DNA of 64,000 nucleotides from the NCBI GenBank assembly GCA_002682825.1, contig NOKP01000045.1, positions 1 through 64,000 of the forward strand, read 5' to 3'. The notes under the pieces were generated by a model, which was given only the letters and a program-made list of their open reading frames with translations, was not told the DNA's origin and made no database searches. Source of the DNA: Neonectria sp. B-13. Taxonomy: Eukaryota; Ascomycota; Sordariomycetes; Hypocreales; Nectriaceae. Positions 11,218-22,330 of the stretch are shown here, in pieces (position 1 is the stretch's first letter; each line of letters starts with the position of its first letter). The position numbers and the translations under genes were made by a program.

Positions 11218-13122
11218 TTATACGCACTGGGAGTAGTAGTCGTTCTGCTTGGTGCAAGTGTAGCCCGTCACGCACTTGGTAGCGCCAGTCCAGTTGAGGC
11301 CACCGCACTGGTAGTACGCCTTGGCAACGGAAGAATCACCAGCAGCAGCGGTTGTAGAGGCGGCGGCTTTAGAGGAGCTGGTCTTGACGGCGGCGACGGT
11401 GGTGCTCTTGACAGCGGCGACAGTGGTGCTCTTGACAGCGGCCTTGGTGGTGCTCTTCACAGCGGCCTTGGTGCTGGTAGACTTGACGGCGGCCTTGGTG
11501 CTGCTAGACTTGACGACGACCTTGGTGGAAGCAGCCTTGGTGGAAGCGGCCTTGGTCGAGGAGACCTTGACTGAGCTGGACTTGACCTCGGCAACGGCGG
11601 TGGCGGTGGCCTTGCTGGTGCTGACGGCGGCGCTGGCGCTCGAGTCCTCGGTGCCGGTGCTGTCGAAGGTGCTGCCGATGGGGCCGAACTTGATGTTGGA
11701 GAAGATGACGGAAGCCTTGGGCGTGTCGGCCTCGACGTCGGTAGGGACACCAGAGTCGGTAGAGCAACTTCCTCGATCGGAACCAACAGCCGTAGAGTCG
11801 GCGGGGTAGGTAGAATCGAGCCAGAGCATGTTGGAGTGGTGCTGGAAAGGGAATTAGCTGAATGCAGGTTGGAAGATATCACGGACTTGGACTTACATCG
11901 TCCCAGAGGCTCATGACGAGAACCATGGGGGCAGCAAGGGCATCGCTCATCCCAGAGTACCCGCCCTTGGCAGAGAAGTCATCTTCGTCGCCAAAGACAG
12001 ACTTCTGCGCAGTGCAGAACTCAGCGGTGAGGGCGTTGCCAGCGTTGCCGGAGATGGTGGACTCGGAGTTGGAAATGACCTTGCCGTCCTGGACGTAGAA
12101 GCGCTTGATGGAGGAGAGGCCGCCGCTGGTGCCCTCGATGAACTGCGTGACAACAGTCATGGTCTTGGTGGTGTCGACGGTGAAGTCGGCGCCGGGTCCG
12201 TAGAACGACTCGTTGCCCTGGCGGTACGAGTTGAAGTCACAGCCATCGGGGTCGCAGTCACCAGCGTAGCGGGAGTCGGAGTAGGTTCCGCCGCAGGCAT
12301 CGCCCTCGCACGAGTGCTGAGTGAGGTCCTTGCAAGGATGGGCCGTGAATGCAGTGGAGATGTCGTTGGCTTCCCAGATATCCATCTCAGGGCAGCACGT
12401 GCCCAAGTTGCCGATGCCCGAGTTGGGGTCGTTCTCTGAGGGCTCCCAGTCCTCCACGTTCGCCTGGTCGTAGTTAGTAGCTGAGATGAAAGAGGTTGCT
12501 AAGGGGAACTTACGACTCCGTTGATGAACTTGACATCGCGGGCGCACTGGGCGTCACAGTAACCAGTGCCGTACTTGGCACCGGCCTTGTTGCCAGTGTA
12601 CTTGGCCTTGCCACCGTCCTCGTCCATGGAAACAAAGTACAGGGCACCGTTGAGTCCGCAGCTGATGCCCGATACGTCAACGTCAAAGGTAAACTCGTTG
12701 CCCAACAGGGTGAACATCTGATAGGTCGACTCGTCCTCCATGAGATACAGGCGGCTGCCGATGTTGGTTGCGTAGGCACCCACAGTGACGAAGCCAACGC
12801 TGAGCTGGTCGCCGCTAGTGGTTACACCATAAGTGGACGCGTAGTCGGCGCCATCGACACAGCACTTCTCAGCACAGGTCTCGCCGTCAGTGCAGATGGT
12901 GGTGTCCCATTCGTTGCCGGTGAAGCAGTTGGTGCTGCCCTCGAGGGTGTGCGTCCATCTCCAGTTGGCGTCCACGACGACGGAGCCTTTAACGTCGGCG
13001 CAGCCACTGGCGGTGCACTTGGACCAGGTGAGGGCAGGGTGGGTTTCGGTTGTCGAGGTGCAGACCTGCTGCGCGCGGGCGACGGCGATCAACGCCGATG
13101 CGATGGAAATAGTGCGATACAT
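11218..13122 (-). CDS. cbhI: Cellobiohydrolase I, GH7 with C-terminal CBM1
   Basis: Three exons, 13122-12514, 12463-11897 and 11841-11218, with introns of 50 and 55 bp, give 599 aa. The enzyme releases cellobiose processively from cellulose chain ends outside the cell. The signal peptide is [17 protein letters not shown], so mature protein starts at Gln as in other Cel7 enzymes. The GH7 signature EMDIWEAND is present, with nucleophile E229, D231 and acid/base E234. Conserved stretches include [19 protein letters not shown] and the spliced junction [18 protein letters not shown] linker of about 100 residues rich in Lys, Ala, Val, Ser and Thr leads to a complete CBM1 (about 568-599, [11 protein letters not shown]...YYSQC). 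The linker is odd: repeats such as STKAAVKS replace the usual Ser/Thr/Pro/Gly. A TATA box lies 142 bp upstream of the ATG. Such genes are usually induced by cellulose and repressed by glucose. Confidence 0.97.
11325..11645 (-). repeat. Lys/Ala/Val-rich repeated linker in the GH7 enzyme
   Basis: Degenerate tandem repeats encode [18 protein letters not shown] and STKAAS units between the catalytic domain and CBM1. The DNA contains near-identical 30-bp blocks (for example two copies of the stretch reading GACAGCGGCGACAGTGGTGC and near relatives around 11390-11440). Confidence 0.75.
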
Positions 13123-14407
13123 GATAAAGAGCGTCAAGCTGTTAGTCAAAAAGAATGTGGGGGGAAGGTCAGAAGGGAAACAAGCCGCAGGCTGTTGTAA
13201 TGAATGAAAGATGTTGATGAGGTTGAAGACAAGAAAATGCACATGAAGGCGACGAAGGTGTGGCTTATATACGCTGGCCACTGAGATTCACCCTGCCTCG
13301 CGAAGCCAATCTAGGAACATAGTCTGCCTCCTGGTTCCTGCATCTCAAGCGAACTCCCAGGGCCATCCAAGAAGACCTGGCTGGATCTTGCAACGCGATG
13401 CAAAGACTCCCGCCGTTCCTTCATTCCCTTCGAGACTGGAACGGCCTGCGATGGCCTCAGAAGTGGCGTGGAATATGGACAGGTAGCCCTCGCCATGGTG
13501 AGATTCGCATTTCAGGTAAGGAATTCGGTAGATTTGTCCGGAGGTGTTCCAGATTCGTCCGTCGGAGCCGTTTGCCCACGGCTGGCAGCCCTACATCATC
13601 AGGCTTGATTTCATCATCTGAGACGGGTAGTAGTGGACCATCTAGAAGAGTGGCTAGATGACATGGGGGAAGTCGGCTGTTCCTGGCCACGACTATTGGG
13701 GCCGACTCCCGGACGACAAGGGTTGGCCTCTCTCGAGATTCTCATTGGAGGCATATCTGAGCCGCACTTCGACGTGGTCTATTCTGCGGTGCGGCCCTCC
13801 TGAGCTAGCCAGGAACCCAAAGCTTTCCTCCTAGGACAGGCCTATATGGCCGTGGCTCCACGGGCCCGCCGTTCCGGTTGACACTTGCGCTTTCGTCCCC
13901 GTTGTGTTCCCATGCAGTTAACAGCTAGAATCCAGATCAGCGGTCACCCGATGTCCCGATGACTGGCAAATTGCAGGGGCGTGCCAGCTTCACCCCGCAA
14001 TCTGTTTGAGACTCTTTGCCCCTCGTCACTGGCGGTTCGTCATGCCACTTGGCCTGTCAGCACCCCTCATGGACCGTGTGAGCGACGATAATAGTGTCAT
14101 GTTTGGCTCCGAGGTCTGGTACCGGCGTCAATTCTCCCGCGTACTTTAAGTCTGCGTCCCGTCCCTTTTTGTGTGTAAGGTTTACTCTTGGATGGTTCAG
14201 ACGTTTCGGCAGAAAGGGCATGAGAGCATTCTCAATAATTAACCTCCGACATGGCTGGAACAAGACCTTTGGAAGTCAACAGGGCCTCCTTGAATTACTC
14301 TGGGCCATTCGTCGACTTGATCCATAGCTGCAGACTCCCTCCGTTCAATCGAGGGCATCTTACAAACAAGAGTTGACGTGTAATTTTTAGACTAACAGTT
14401 CTAGACA
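13123..14407. other. Intergenic; promoter side of the cellobiohydrolase gene
   Basis: No gene is seen in this 1.3 kb. It is the divergent upstream region of the GH7 gene and the 3' side of the P450 gene. One GGC(A/T)4 match (13975-13981), the form bound by XlnR/Xyr1-type activators, is present, but one match in 1.3 kb is expected by chance. Confidence 0.35.
13264..13271 (-). promoter_or_regulatory. TATA box of the cellobiohydrolase gene
   Basis: On the minus strand this reads TATATAAG, 142 bp upstream of the ATG, a usual spacing for a strongly expressed fungal secreted enzyme gene. Confidence 0.6.
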
Positions 14408-16219
14408 CTAGACGCTGTATAACGCATCACTCAGTGGCGTAAGCTTGATATACATTCCGTTCTCTGGCTTGATCGTGATAACGCCCCTCGGCAGTACCTT
14501 TGCATCATCCATCGCCAGCTCCCAGGAAAAGGCCCTCGTCATAGCAGCTAGCAAACAGCGCATCTCAGCCTTGGCAAAGCCCTGACCAATACAACTCCGC
14601 GGGCCGTGAAGGAACGTCATAAAGTCATAGTTGCTACTGGCGCCACCGTTCTGATTTGGCTTCCCATCATCGGTGATCCAGCGTTGAGGGCGAAACTCCG
14701 CCGCATAGGGGCCCCAAATTTCTGGAGAGCGGTTGATGAGCCAGATTGAAACGATCATGTCAGTTCCTTTCGGGATGAGCTGGTCGCCGATGTGTGTGTC
14801 GCATAGAGCTTGTCGCATCGTCATGGGGACCGTAGGATACAGACGCAATGTCTCGTGCATGATACCGTTCAAGTAAGGCATCTGCTCCAAAATGCCACCG
14901 AGATCAGGTTGCGGGTCGCTTGCCAAGTCTGCGGGCAAGTTCTCCATGACTTCTTCTCGCAGCTTCTGCTGGACTTCGGGGTGTTTGGTGAGCAAGTAAC
15001 ATGCCCAGGTCAAAGCAGAGGCTGTAGTTTCGTGACTGGGCGAGCGATTAGCAACGTACCGTCTATAACAGAGGAATGACTTACCCTGCTGCTAAAAATG
15101 TCAACATCTGGTCCTTTAACGACTCGTCAGAGAAATTGTTCGATTTCATAAGATGCGATAAGACGTCAAAGTGGTCGTCTTCCTTCTCTGCCATCGCAAC
15201 CCTCTTATCCTGTATCATGGTACTACATATGTCGCTGAGTGAGGTCGTCAAGTAGGTGAATAGAGTATTCATCTTCCACGGTATGAAGCGCACGAATTTG
15301 ATGCCGAATGCCAAGGATAACATGGAAAAGATAAGCTTTTCACGCGAAGGCTCGAGGAGCTCTTCGTAAAGCTCTTGAAGCGGGTCCTTTGTCTTCTCGA
15401 CGACATTGAGCTTGCGACCCAAGCCAGCAATGCCGATGATGTCAAGCGTGACCTTGCTTGCCCAGGAGCTCAGCTCTATCACTGAACTCTGACCCTCCAG
15501 AGTTGTGCCGTTGCTGATTTCTCGATTCAGTGCCTTCGTAAGGATCTCGCCCTTGGCCCACATCATTGGGTACAAGTTCTTGATGTGCCGGAAGTGAAAG
15601 GCAGGCGTGGTGTTCTTGCGGAGAAACTTGTGTTGGTTGCCTTCAACAATAATTAAGCCGTCGCCCAAGATATGTCGCAAGAACGAACTGATCCTATTTG
15701 GCTTGGCAAAGTCGTAACACTTGTGAACGTGGAGGTCTGCCAAAAGGCGAGGGTTGGCGATGAGCATTTGTTTTCCGAAGACATCGAGGGCGATCAGGTC
15801 TTGTCTGGGATACTGCTCGGCTATGTCTAGGAAGAGGTCTCCTGATGGCCGTCCCTTCACGATGAGGGACTTGTGGGCGGCACTGAAAAGTGTCTAGGAA
15901 GAGTTTGTTAGTTGAGAACACGGACTCAAACGGATGAGGATTCATTCATGGAATCTTGAAAGAAGCTGAAACAAGAAAGAGACACGACATAACTTACTCT
16001 TGGACCACGAATGTGACGCAGTGGACTGACGAAGATGGGATACAGCAACACCCAGAAAACGGCTCCAAACGCGTAGTTGGCCAAGAGAATAATAGCCATT
16101 GCGCCTAGGTGATTCCGGGAGCTGTAGTAGCTCGGGAACATATGTATTGCGAGTAGAGCTTCCACCACGGCCGCCAGCGTTAGGCTGGGCAGACCAAAGA
16201 GCTGAGATGCAACTGTCAT
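14408..16219 (-). CDS. Cytochrome P450 monooxygenase
   Basis: Three exons, 16219-15998, 15893-15085 and 15035-14408 (introns 104 and 49 bp), give 552 aa. The N-terminus has two or three hydrophobic segments (about 5-27 and 38-65) that anchor it to the ER, then the Pro-rich hinge (RGPR). The I-helix motif AAGHETT is interrupted by the second intron; the K-helix ExxR is ETLR (about 405-408); PERF-like FRPQRW follows; the haem loop is FLHGPRSCIGQGFA with Cys about 492. All features of an active class II P450 are intact. The substrate cannot be told from sequence. It forms the left end of a group of oxidoreductase and regulator genes (14.4-25.8 kb), which suggests oxidation of a terpenoid or polyketide-like scaffold. 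Confidence 0.96.
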
Positions 16220-17076
16220 GTTGAAACGATTACGTGCCTTGGTGATGACAAAAGATGGTGTGTGTACTGGTGGTCAGCAGTTTCAAAGGACAAGGTATGC
16301 CTTTGGAAGCTATATATATAATCATGCCTACTGAGCTCAACGAAAGTAGACGTAGCAGGCATCCAAGTGCTGGCAACGTCAGACCTGTTGAAACGGTCGT
16401 CTTCATGTGAATGTCATACTCATTAAAATGCTGCTGCCAAATTGATCTCCATCCGGAATCTAAACAATGTCCGTATCCCCAGTGTGAATTCGCGTCAGAG
16501 GCATGCAACGAAATGCTGTCCTAAACGGGCAACGTATTTTTTTGTAGCATCAAGTTCTGCGCCAGATCGGCAGTCAGGCGACTGGTTACCGGTTGGTCAT
16601 GAAGCTAACATAAAGGGTTTAAGCTCATGCACATCGCAAGGACGATCCCCATCTAGTTTAGCCTGCGAGTTTGCCAACCACGTCAGCTAGTGTGTAACTA
16701 ACAAGACAGCATGTGAAAATGGAGGAACTGATGCGGCAGATGATGAACCATCCAGGAAATGTAACATGCGAAAACGAGGTACTCGCATGTGTTACCCGTT
16801 GCTTTCCGAGCTGCTTCAGCATCAGCATCTCATCGGAATATCACAGGGTGCCTCGCAATCTAGGGCCAAACTGGATAACCCGCTGTCCCTCTACCCTAGT
16901 ATGAGCCCGGGATACCGAAAAACTTGTGGGCATCTCGTTGTTCTCCATACGGGCGATTTCTCGGATGAGGCCATGGGCCGCTGGTGTGATTATGTAGAAT
17001 ATGAGAAGGCAATTCCGTCTTTAATGTCAGCTTTGCAAGCAAGCACATTACAACCGAACTCTGTCAAACTCACAGA
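16220..17076. other. Divergent promoter region between P450 and membrane-protein gene
   Basis: No gene is seen. The region separates two divergently transcribed genes by 857 bp, so a shared regulatory region is possible. Confidence 0.4.
16311..16321 (-). promoter_or_regulatory. TATA box of the P450 gene
   Basis: An alternating TA run (TTATATATATA on the minus strand) 92 bp upstream of the P450 ATG. Confidence 0.5.
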
Positions 17077-18327
17077 ATGGCTTTGAAACGTACCATTTGC
17101 CTAATTTTATCTTGCGCACTCTTAGGAGGCTACGCAAGCATGTTTGCATCTTACTATCATGGCTTCTTTGACGAACTAAGCAACTGCACCACCAACCCGG
17201 CCTCTGCTAGTGACAGATGTGCACTCGACATGTCCCACTTACAAGGCAACTCGTTTCCAATGACCTATACGCATATAGACTCCATCGATGGCCTGATAAG
17301 GCTTCTGTTGGAGTTCTTTGCTCAAGGCCTGAGGAGCGACCCGGACATGAAGAAAGTGGATCTTGATGCCCTGCTCGCTTTTGGCTACCTAGCTGCCCAA
17401 TTTGGAGGCGCGTGGTTCCTAATAGCGCTGGAGGGATTACGCTTGAGAAATGCAGGCACGGTCTTGAGTTGGTATGTTTTCTAAATCTGGATAATCTGAT
17501 ATGGACCGGTCTAACTGTTCACAAGGACTGGATCGTTCGGCATCGTATTCCAAGCCATTACCATTACCATCGTCGCCCCGATATATCTCACCCTCCAACT
17601 CCTGCTCTCGCCTCCAGCATCACAGGCGAGCTCCGTTCTCGTGGATCCAGGAGATCTAGCTGTTCTTCCTCTCGCAACAATCATATCCTACGTTCTGCCG
17701 ACTGTTGGTCTCTGCCTCCCTTTGTTGAACGTTTTGTCGCGAGAAGCAAATTATCTTGTCATCGCCCTCTGGCAGCCCTTTCCGCTATACCAAAGTGCTG
17801 TGCAAGCTGTTCTACGTCTCGTTTGTACCCCAAAACGCGAAAAATCCGGTGAAAGAGTCCGAATCAGTCCTGAGCGCTGCATCTTGGCTTTGGGACGCGC
17901 ATACAGATTCGGACTCTGTCTGACCATGGGCGCGCACTTGATTGTTCTTGGAACCATCATCACATCAAATTTCACCCATCTACTCCCCGCGGTACCTGCC
18001 GCACAAATTCTAGCGCCAACTTCCCTCATAAATCCCCCTACCCTGGCTCTTCTAGATCCACCTGTGTCAGCAGTTAGTTCTAGAGCAATTGTGGTGTCGT
18101 TCTTGCGGTGGGATGTTTATTGCACATGTGCAGCGTTGACCATCTGGACAGCCTACCATTTGAAGTCGACAGAAGGGTCACCCAGCTGGACGGCAACAGT
18201 ACGCAAGGCCTTGTTCTGGACGATTGTGGGAGGGCCAGTTGCCCCGGCGGTGATGCTGCTATGGGAGCGAGATGCAATCGTTTTGAACAAGCTGCAACTC
18301 TCAGACATGAAGTTCAAAAGAAGATGA
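17077..18327 (+). CDS. Polytopic membrane protein, candidate membrane-bound cyclase
   Basis: Two exons, 17077-17471 and 17526-18327, joined at a Trp codon, give 398 aa. Hydrophobic helices include about 5-24, 105-122, a helix after the junction (GSFGIVFQAITITIVAPIYL), ATIISYVLPTVGLCLPLL, a helix in LGRAYRFGLCLTMGAHLIVL and TVRKALFWTIVGGPVAPAVM, so seven or eight segments. The pattern FGIVFQ...APIYL...LLLSP and the later ALWQPFPLY recall a large group of fungal integral membrane proteins found in or near terpenoid and meroterpenoid clusters, some of which are membrane-bound terpene cyclases. That assignment is from memory of the pattern and is tentative; a transporter or receptor-like role cannot be excluded. 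Position between a P450 and a Zn2Cys6 regulator supports a cluster role. Confidence 0.82.
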
Positions 18328-18517
18328 AATGAGCTGGCTAGTACCATGGAGGATGAAGGGGGCACGTGTGGTGAGAACAGATACTGTGCCTGAGAATCTG
18401 GTGGTGTTGCTAGCTACTAAGAAGCCGAACAATGAAGCTGCTCTAAGATGAGTTGTCAATTTACCTACATCTATCTCTCAGTGATACTTACAAGCTAAAC
18501 AAACATCTTCAACCTGC

Positions 18518-20361
18518 TCACACCTCGCTTATTGAGCCTTGTGATGGTGATGATAAAGAGGTATTCGCCACAGACATGGATCGAAGAGAAGCTTGCTCAT
18601 GCGCCCACCTCGATTCACTGCTTTGCGCATTCACCCACTCCACCGCCGACCTGATTCCAATCATGGCATTCATACGAGCCAAGATGCCTCTCGACTTTTC
18701 AAGCTGCTCTGGCGTAGCATACGCGCAATGCGTAATGAGCCGGATGGAATGAACAATGACGATGGCGCCGGCACCGTCACGAGGCGTGGATGCTGGAAGG
18801 CCGTTTGCGTTCGTGTCGCCGAGTGCGTACGGCACGCTTGAGAGGATGTCGTCCACAGTCTTGCCTACGTGCTGCTTCAGAACTTCAACCGACTCGGCCC
18901 ACTGCTCCATGTTGCCAAGGGGAATTGTATCCGCAAGCTGCATCTTGCTGTGATACAGAAGAATGCTCAGCAGTAGGATAAGCCGTGCAGATCTAACCAG
19001 GATGATTATGCACGCAGTTTCGGCATCGCAGTGCATCCTTGCTGAGGCTACTTCGCCCAGGGCGATCGGTACGGTACGGCCCTCGAATGTGCTTTGCCAG
19101 TGTGCTGCCGCCTCTTCGTCCCAGATGTCAAAGTCTTGGAGTGTTTCGAAGCATTCTTGCAAGATGGCTTCCCCTTCTTCCCGCTCCGGGCCATGGTATG
19201 ATGTTTGGGACGCGTCATTGCTTCGTGATTGTTGGATTTGGAGATCAATACAACGAGATAGACTATGCCGGAGCGACAAGGTCCGCGACATCATGGACAT
19301 GGCTCGGAGAAGAGGGTCAAATAGTCCCATAACGGTAGCTATGGCGCCAGGATCGCTGTATCGGTCGTCTTCGTGTAGGAAAGAATAAACCTGCTGCAGC
19401 AGCATGACGGTGAGTACATGTCCCGCACTTGCAAGCATCAAGCTGGAGTGTCCTCTTGGTGTCACTTACCAGTTTCAGAAGTGCCAGAAGAAAAAGCTCG
19501 GCTCCTCTTCGTGTTCCAATCTGACCTGGGCCTCGTTTCTCTACGAGATAGAAGAGCCCAGGTGCATGTTCATTGGGATCGCCTGACCCTTCGCCACTGA
19601 TGTCCTATAGAGTTTCAACTGTCAGCGCCGCAGATACCGTTAGTCAAGGTTACCAACCTTGTGGGTGCAAAGAAGAAGTATGGCTGCGATGACTTTATCA
19701 TCAGTGGCTTGTTCTTCAGTGTGTATGGTATCCTGCAACATGCGGATCACACGACCATAGTTTCTGTATGATTGCAATCGAAACTCATCGCCCCCAAACT
19801 GGTTATATGCCGCCAGTTGAGCGACGCTGAGAGTGGCTGTCTCTAGAATGCCGTGACTATTGTGGTCGTAAAGATCGGGCAGAAAGCTCAAGTGGCCGGG
19901 AAAGCCATCAGTTTCATCAGGTGATGTGAAGCGATGGATGAAGTAGCTGAGAGATATTTGATCATATGAGTCTTCAGGCTGACGAATAATGGCCTGATGC
20001 CAGGGTTGATCTCGTTTAACTTCTTGGGTATCTGTATCTTGTTTCTTCTCTTGACTAGGAGATTGCTTTTCTTGTCCCCGCTTTAGCGCTGCAACGCGCT
20101 TAGATATGGCGGTTGGGCATGGCGGCCTTATCGTGAGGTCAACACTGGGATAGTGATGACGGAAGTGGAACTGGTCAGTGTATCCTAGGCATGCCTTTCC
20201 ATAGATATAGCAGCGGCGACATGAGGGTTTAGTTTCGTCGCACTTGAGGGAGTTTCTTATCAGCTCTTGTCCAGTGCCCTCGCAAGCAATCTTTGGCCCA
20301 CCTTGACTTTGCGTTGGCGACAGCGCAAGCAACCTGTACTGAAGTGTCCGGGGAACACCAT
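18518..20361 (-). CDS. Zn2Cys6 transcription factor, possible cluster regulator
   Basis: Four exons, 20361-20302, 20242-19658, 19604-19470 and 19390-18518, give about 551 aa. The first intron splits the zinc cluster. Joined, it reads GCLRC-x6-C-x6-CRRC-x6-C, a perfect Cys-x2-Cys-x6-Cys-x6-Cys-x2-Cys-x6-Cys binuclear cluster with the basic run RQRKVK. A long helical C-terminal half follows, containing LLDPLL-like (GLFDPLLRAMSMM) and CAYATPEQLEKSRG segments, similar in style to AflR-type regulators of secondary-metabolite clusters. The fourth exon start is ambiguous by one codon because two CAGs lie in tandem. It is divergent from the dehydrogenase gene and sits mid-cluster, so it probably controls the neighbouring P450, SDR, hydrolase and monooxygenase genes (inference). 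Confidence 0.88.
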
Positions 20362-20962
20362 ATTGAGAAAGTGGATCGAGAGACTGCGGATCTGGCCAGC
20401 GCAAGAGGAGCTATGGTGGAAGTAGGAAACCCAGGAATAGGCCGGATGAAGCACGAAGTGCGGAGTAGCGTACGCGCGCTAGCTACCCGTAGATGGATGT
20501 CCGCAACAACTTGCAGGGGGTGCTTCAACTGTCCACGTGCTGCCAGTAAATGGGGGGTCAAAGCCCTCTACGGAGCTCTATTGCCAGGAGGTGACGTTGG
20601 CTGGGGAGGAGATGTTTGCTTGGTGACATCGGCAGCTGGCGATCGTTGGCCTTTACTGAGTGTGGTTTAGCTTGCGAAGCTTTCTCCCGTCCACCTCTGG
20701 ACCGAGGTTTGACAGTTTGGCCTGCCTTGCTGCCGATGACTGGGCGGAATTTTGCAAGCAGATGTTTGTATTATGGGATCTGAGTGCTGGCTGAAAGCTC
20801 AAGACAGGGCAAGTTGCGTTACATTCGACCAACATATAAGGCTTCTCATACCAAGCAGCAATATCCAATCTTTGACTGTTCCAGCATTGTCTATTTCTGG
20901 CACCAAGAAAATCCACTTGCCACCACATAATTCAATCGTCGCACGCATACACGCAGCTAAAC
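20362..20962. other. Divergent promoter between regulator and SDR
   Basis: No gene is seen. A TATA-like CATATAAG (20833-20840) lies about 125 bp before the SDR ATG. Confidence 0.4.
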
Positions 20963-22045
20963 ATGTCTTCACTACTTTACTCGCCTGCAATCGACGGCGT
21001 CGCCCGTCTAGTCAGGATTGTCCTCTCACCACTTTGGTCAGGACCTCTCCTACTAGCCGTCGAGTATGCACCCGACACTGTACGCCATGTCCTCGTTTCC
21101 ATCGCAAACAAGCTCCCTCTTCAACCTGCAACATGGTCGCCGGACCTCTCCGTCGCGAAAACCCTGCTACAAGTCCTCGTGGCTCTCGGCGTCCTCCGCC
21201 AAACCAACAAAGCCTTGAACACCATGGCCTCCAACTCGTGGCGCCTAACAGCGAGAAAAGACTGGGACTGGCCTACCGAAATTGCCGTTGTGACGGGCGG
21301 ATCCAGCGGGATTGGGAGGAGCATTGTCGAAAAACTCGCCGCGCTTGGTGTCCACGTCGCCGTCTTGGATGTGCAACAGCTGCCCAAGGAGATGGAAGCA
21401 AATCAACGCATCAGCTTCTATCACTGCGACGTAACCTCAACCGAGTCCGTAGCCGAAGCCGCCGATGCTGTCCGCCGCGAGATTGGACATCCATCTATCC
21501 TCATCAACAACGCCGGCATCACGCAGCCCACGCCCATCCTCAAGATGCCCGAGTCGTTCCTGCGACGCATCTTCGGTGTCAACTGCATGTCGCTGTGGTT
21601 CACGACGCAGCAGTTTCTGCCGCGCATGATCCAGCTGGACAAGGGCCACGTCGTGACGGTTGCGAGCATCGCGTCCTTCGTAGCTCTAGCTACTGCCGCA
21701 GACTACTCTGCAACCAAAGCCGGTGCGCTGGCTTTTCACGAGTCACTCGTCAGCGAGCTCAAGCACTTTTACAAGGCTCGCAATGTCCTCGCCACTGTAG
21801 TTCATCCCAACTTTGTCAAAACTCCGCTCCTTGATGACATTGCGGATCGTCTGGGACGCTCTGGTGTTCGTTTTCTCACCAGCGACCAGATCGCCAGCGA
21901 GGTTGTGGCTCAGATACAGAGCAGGCGAGGTGGTCAGTTGATTATACCAAGATCGGCATCGGGAATTTCTGCAATCAGAGGATGGCCGACGTGGGTGCAA
22001 GAGATAGTGCGCGATGCTGTGGGAAGAGCAGCGGTGCAGCAGTAG
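20963..22045 (+). CDS. Short-chain dehydrogenase/reductase, SDR16C-like, membrane-associated
   Basis: Single exon, 360 aa. Residues 1-90 form a hydrophobic leader with likely membrane association. The classical SDR core follows: cofactor loop TGGSSGIG (111-118), NNAG (182-185), catalytic Ser in VASIAS (about 235-238), and Y248-x3-K252 (YSATK). The order N-terminal anchor plus core matches retinol-dehydrogenase-like SDR16C enzymes, which oxidise or reduce hydrophobic alcohols and ketones with NAD(P). It shares orientation with the hydrolase and the FAD monooxygenase downstream, fitting sequential tailoring of one lipophilic compound. The exact substrate is unknown. Confidence 0.94.
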   Translation: MSSLLYSPAIDGVARLVRIVLSPLWSGPLLLAVEYAPDTVRHVLVSIANKLPLQPATWSPDLSVAKTLLQVLVALGVLRQTNKALNTMASNSWRLTARKDWDWPTEIAVVTGGSSGIGRSIVEKLAALGVHVAVLDVQQLPKEMEANQRISFYHCDVTSTESVAEAADAVRREIGHPSILINNAGITQPTPILKMPESFLRRIFGVNCMSLWFTTQQFLPRMIQLDKGHVVTVASIASFVALATAADYSATKAGALAFHESLVSELKHFYKARNVLATVVHPNFVKTPLLDDIADRLGRSGVRFLTSDQIASEVVAQIQSRRGGQLIIPRSASGISAIRGWPTWVQEIVRDAVGRAAVQQ

Positions 22046-22330
22046 TTGACTGAAATGAAAATGATGCCAGGATGCAACGCAAGTGCTTGTGTAAGAGACG
22101 CATAGCTCGAGTATCATGTCGAATATGACCCCAATCAGTTAGCCTACCAGCGCATGCCAGCGTGCGAGTCGTTTTGAGTTGGAAGCCGAGGTCTCAAGTC
22201 GGACCGGATGTAATATATGTAGCAATGATGCCCCTGGTTCGCTGTCTATCGCACGTAACATTTTATACATGATTATCTCGACCTTGATCACTTTTACCCG
22301 TTAGCACCCAGTTACTACCAAGTACACATC

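Noticed and set aside
11321..11809. Ala/Val/Leu-rich plus-strand frame opposite the cellobiohydrolase
   Set aside because: It mirrors the repeated Lys/Ala linker of the GH7 gene on the other strand.
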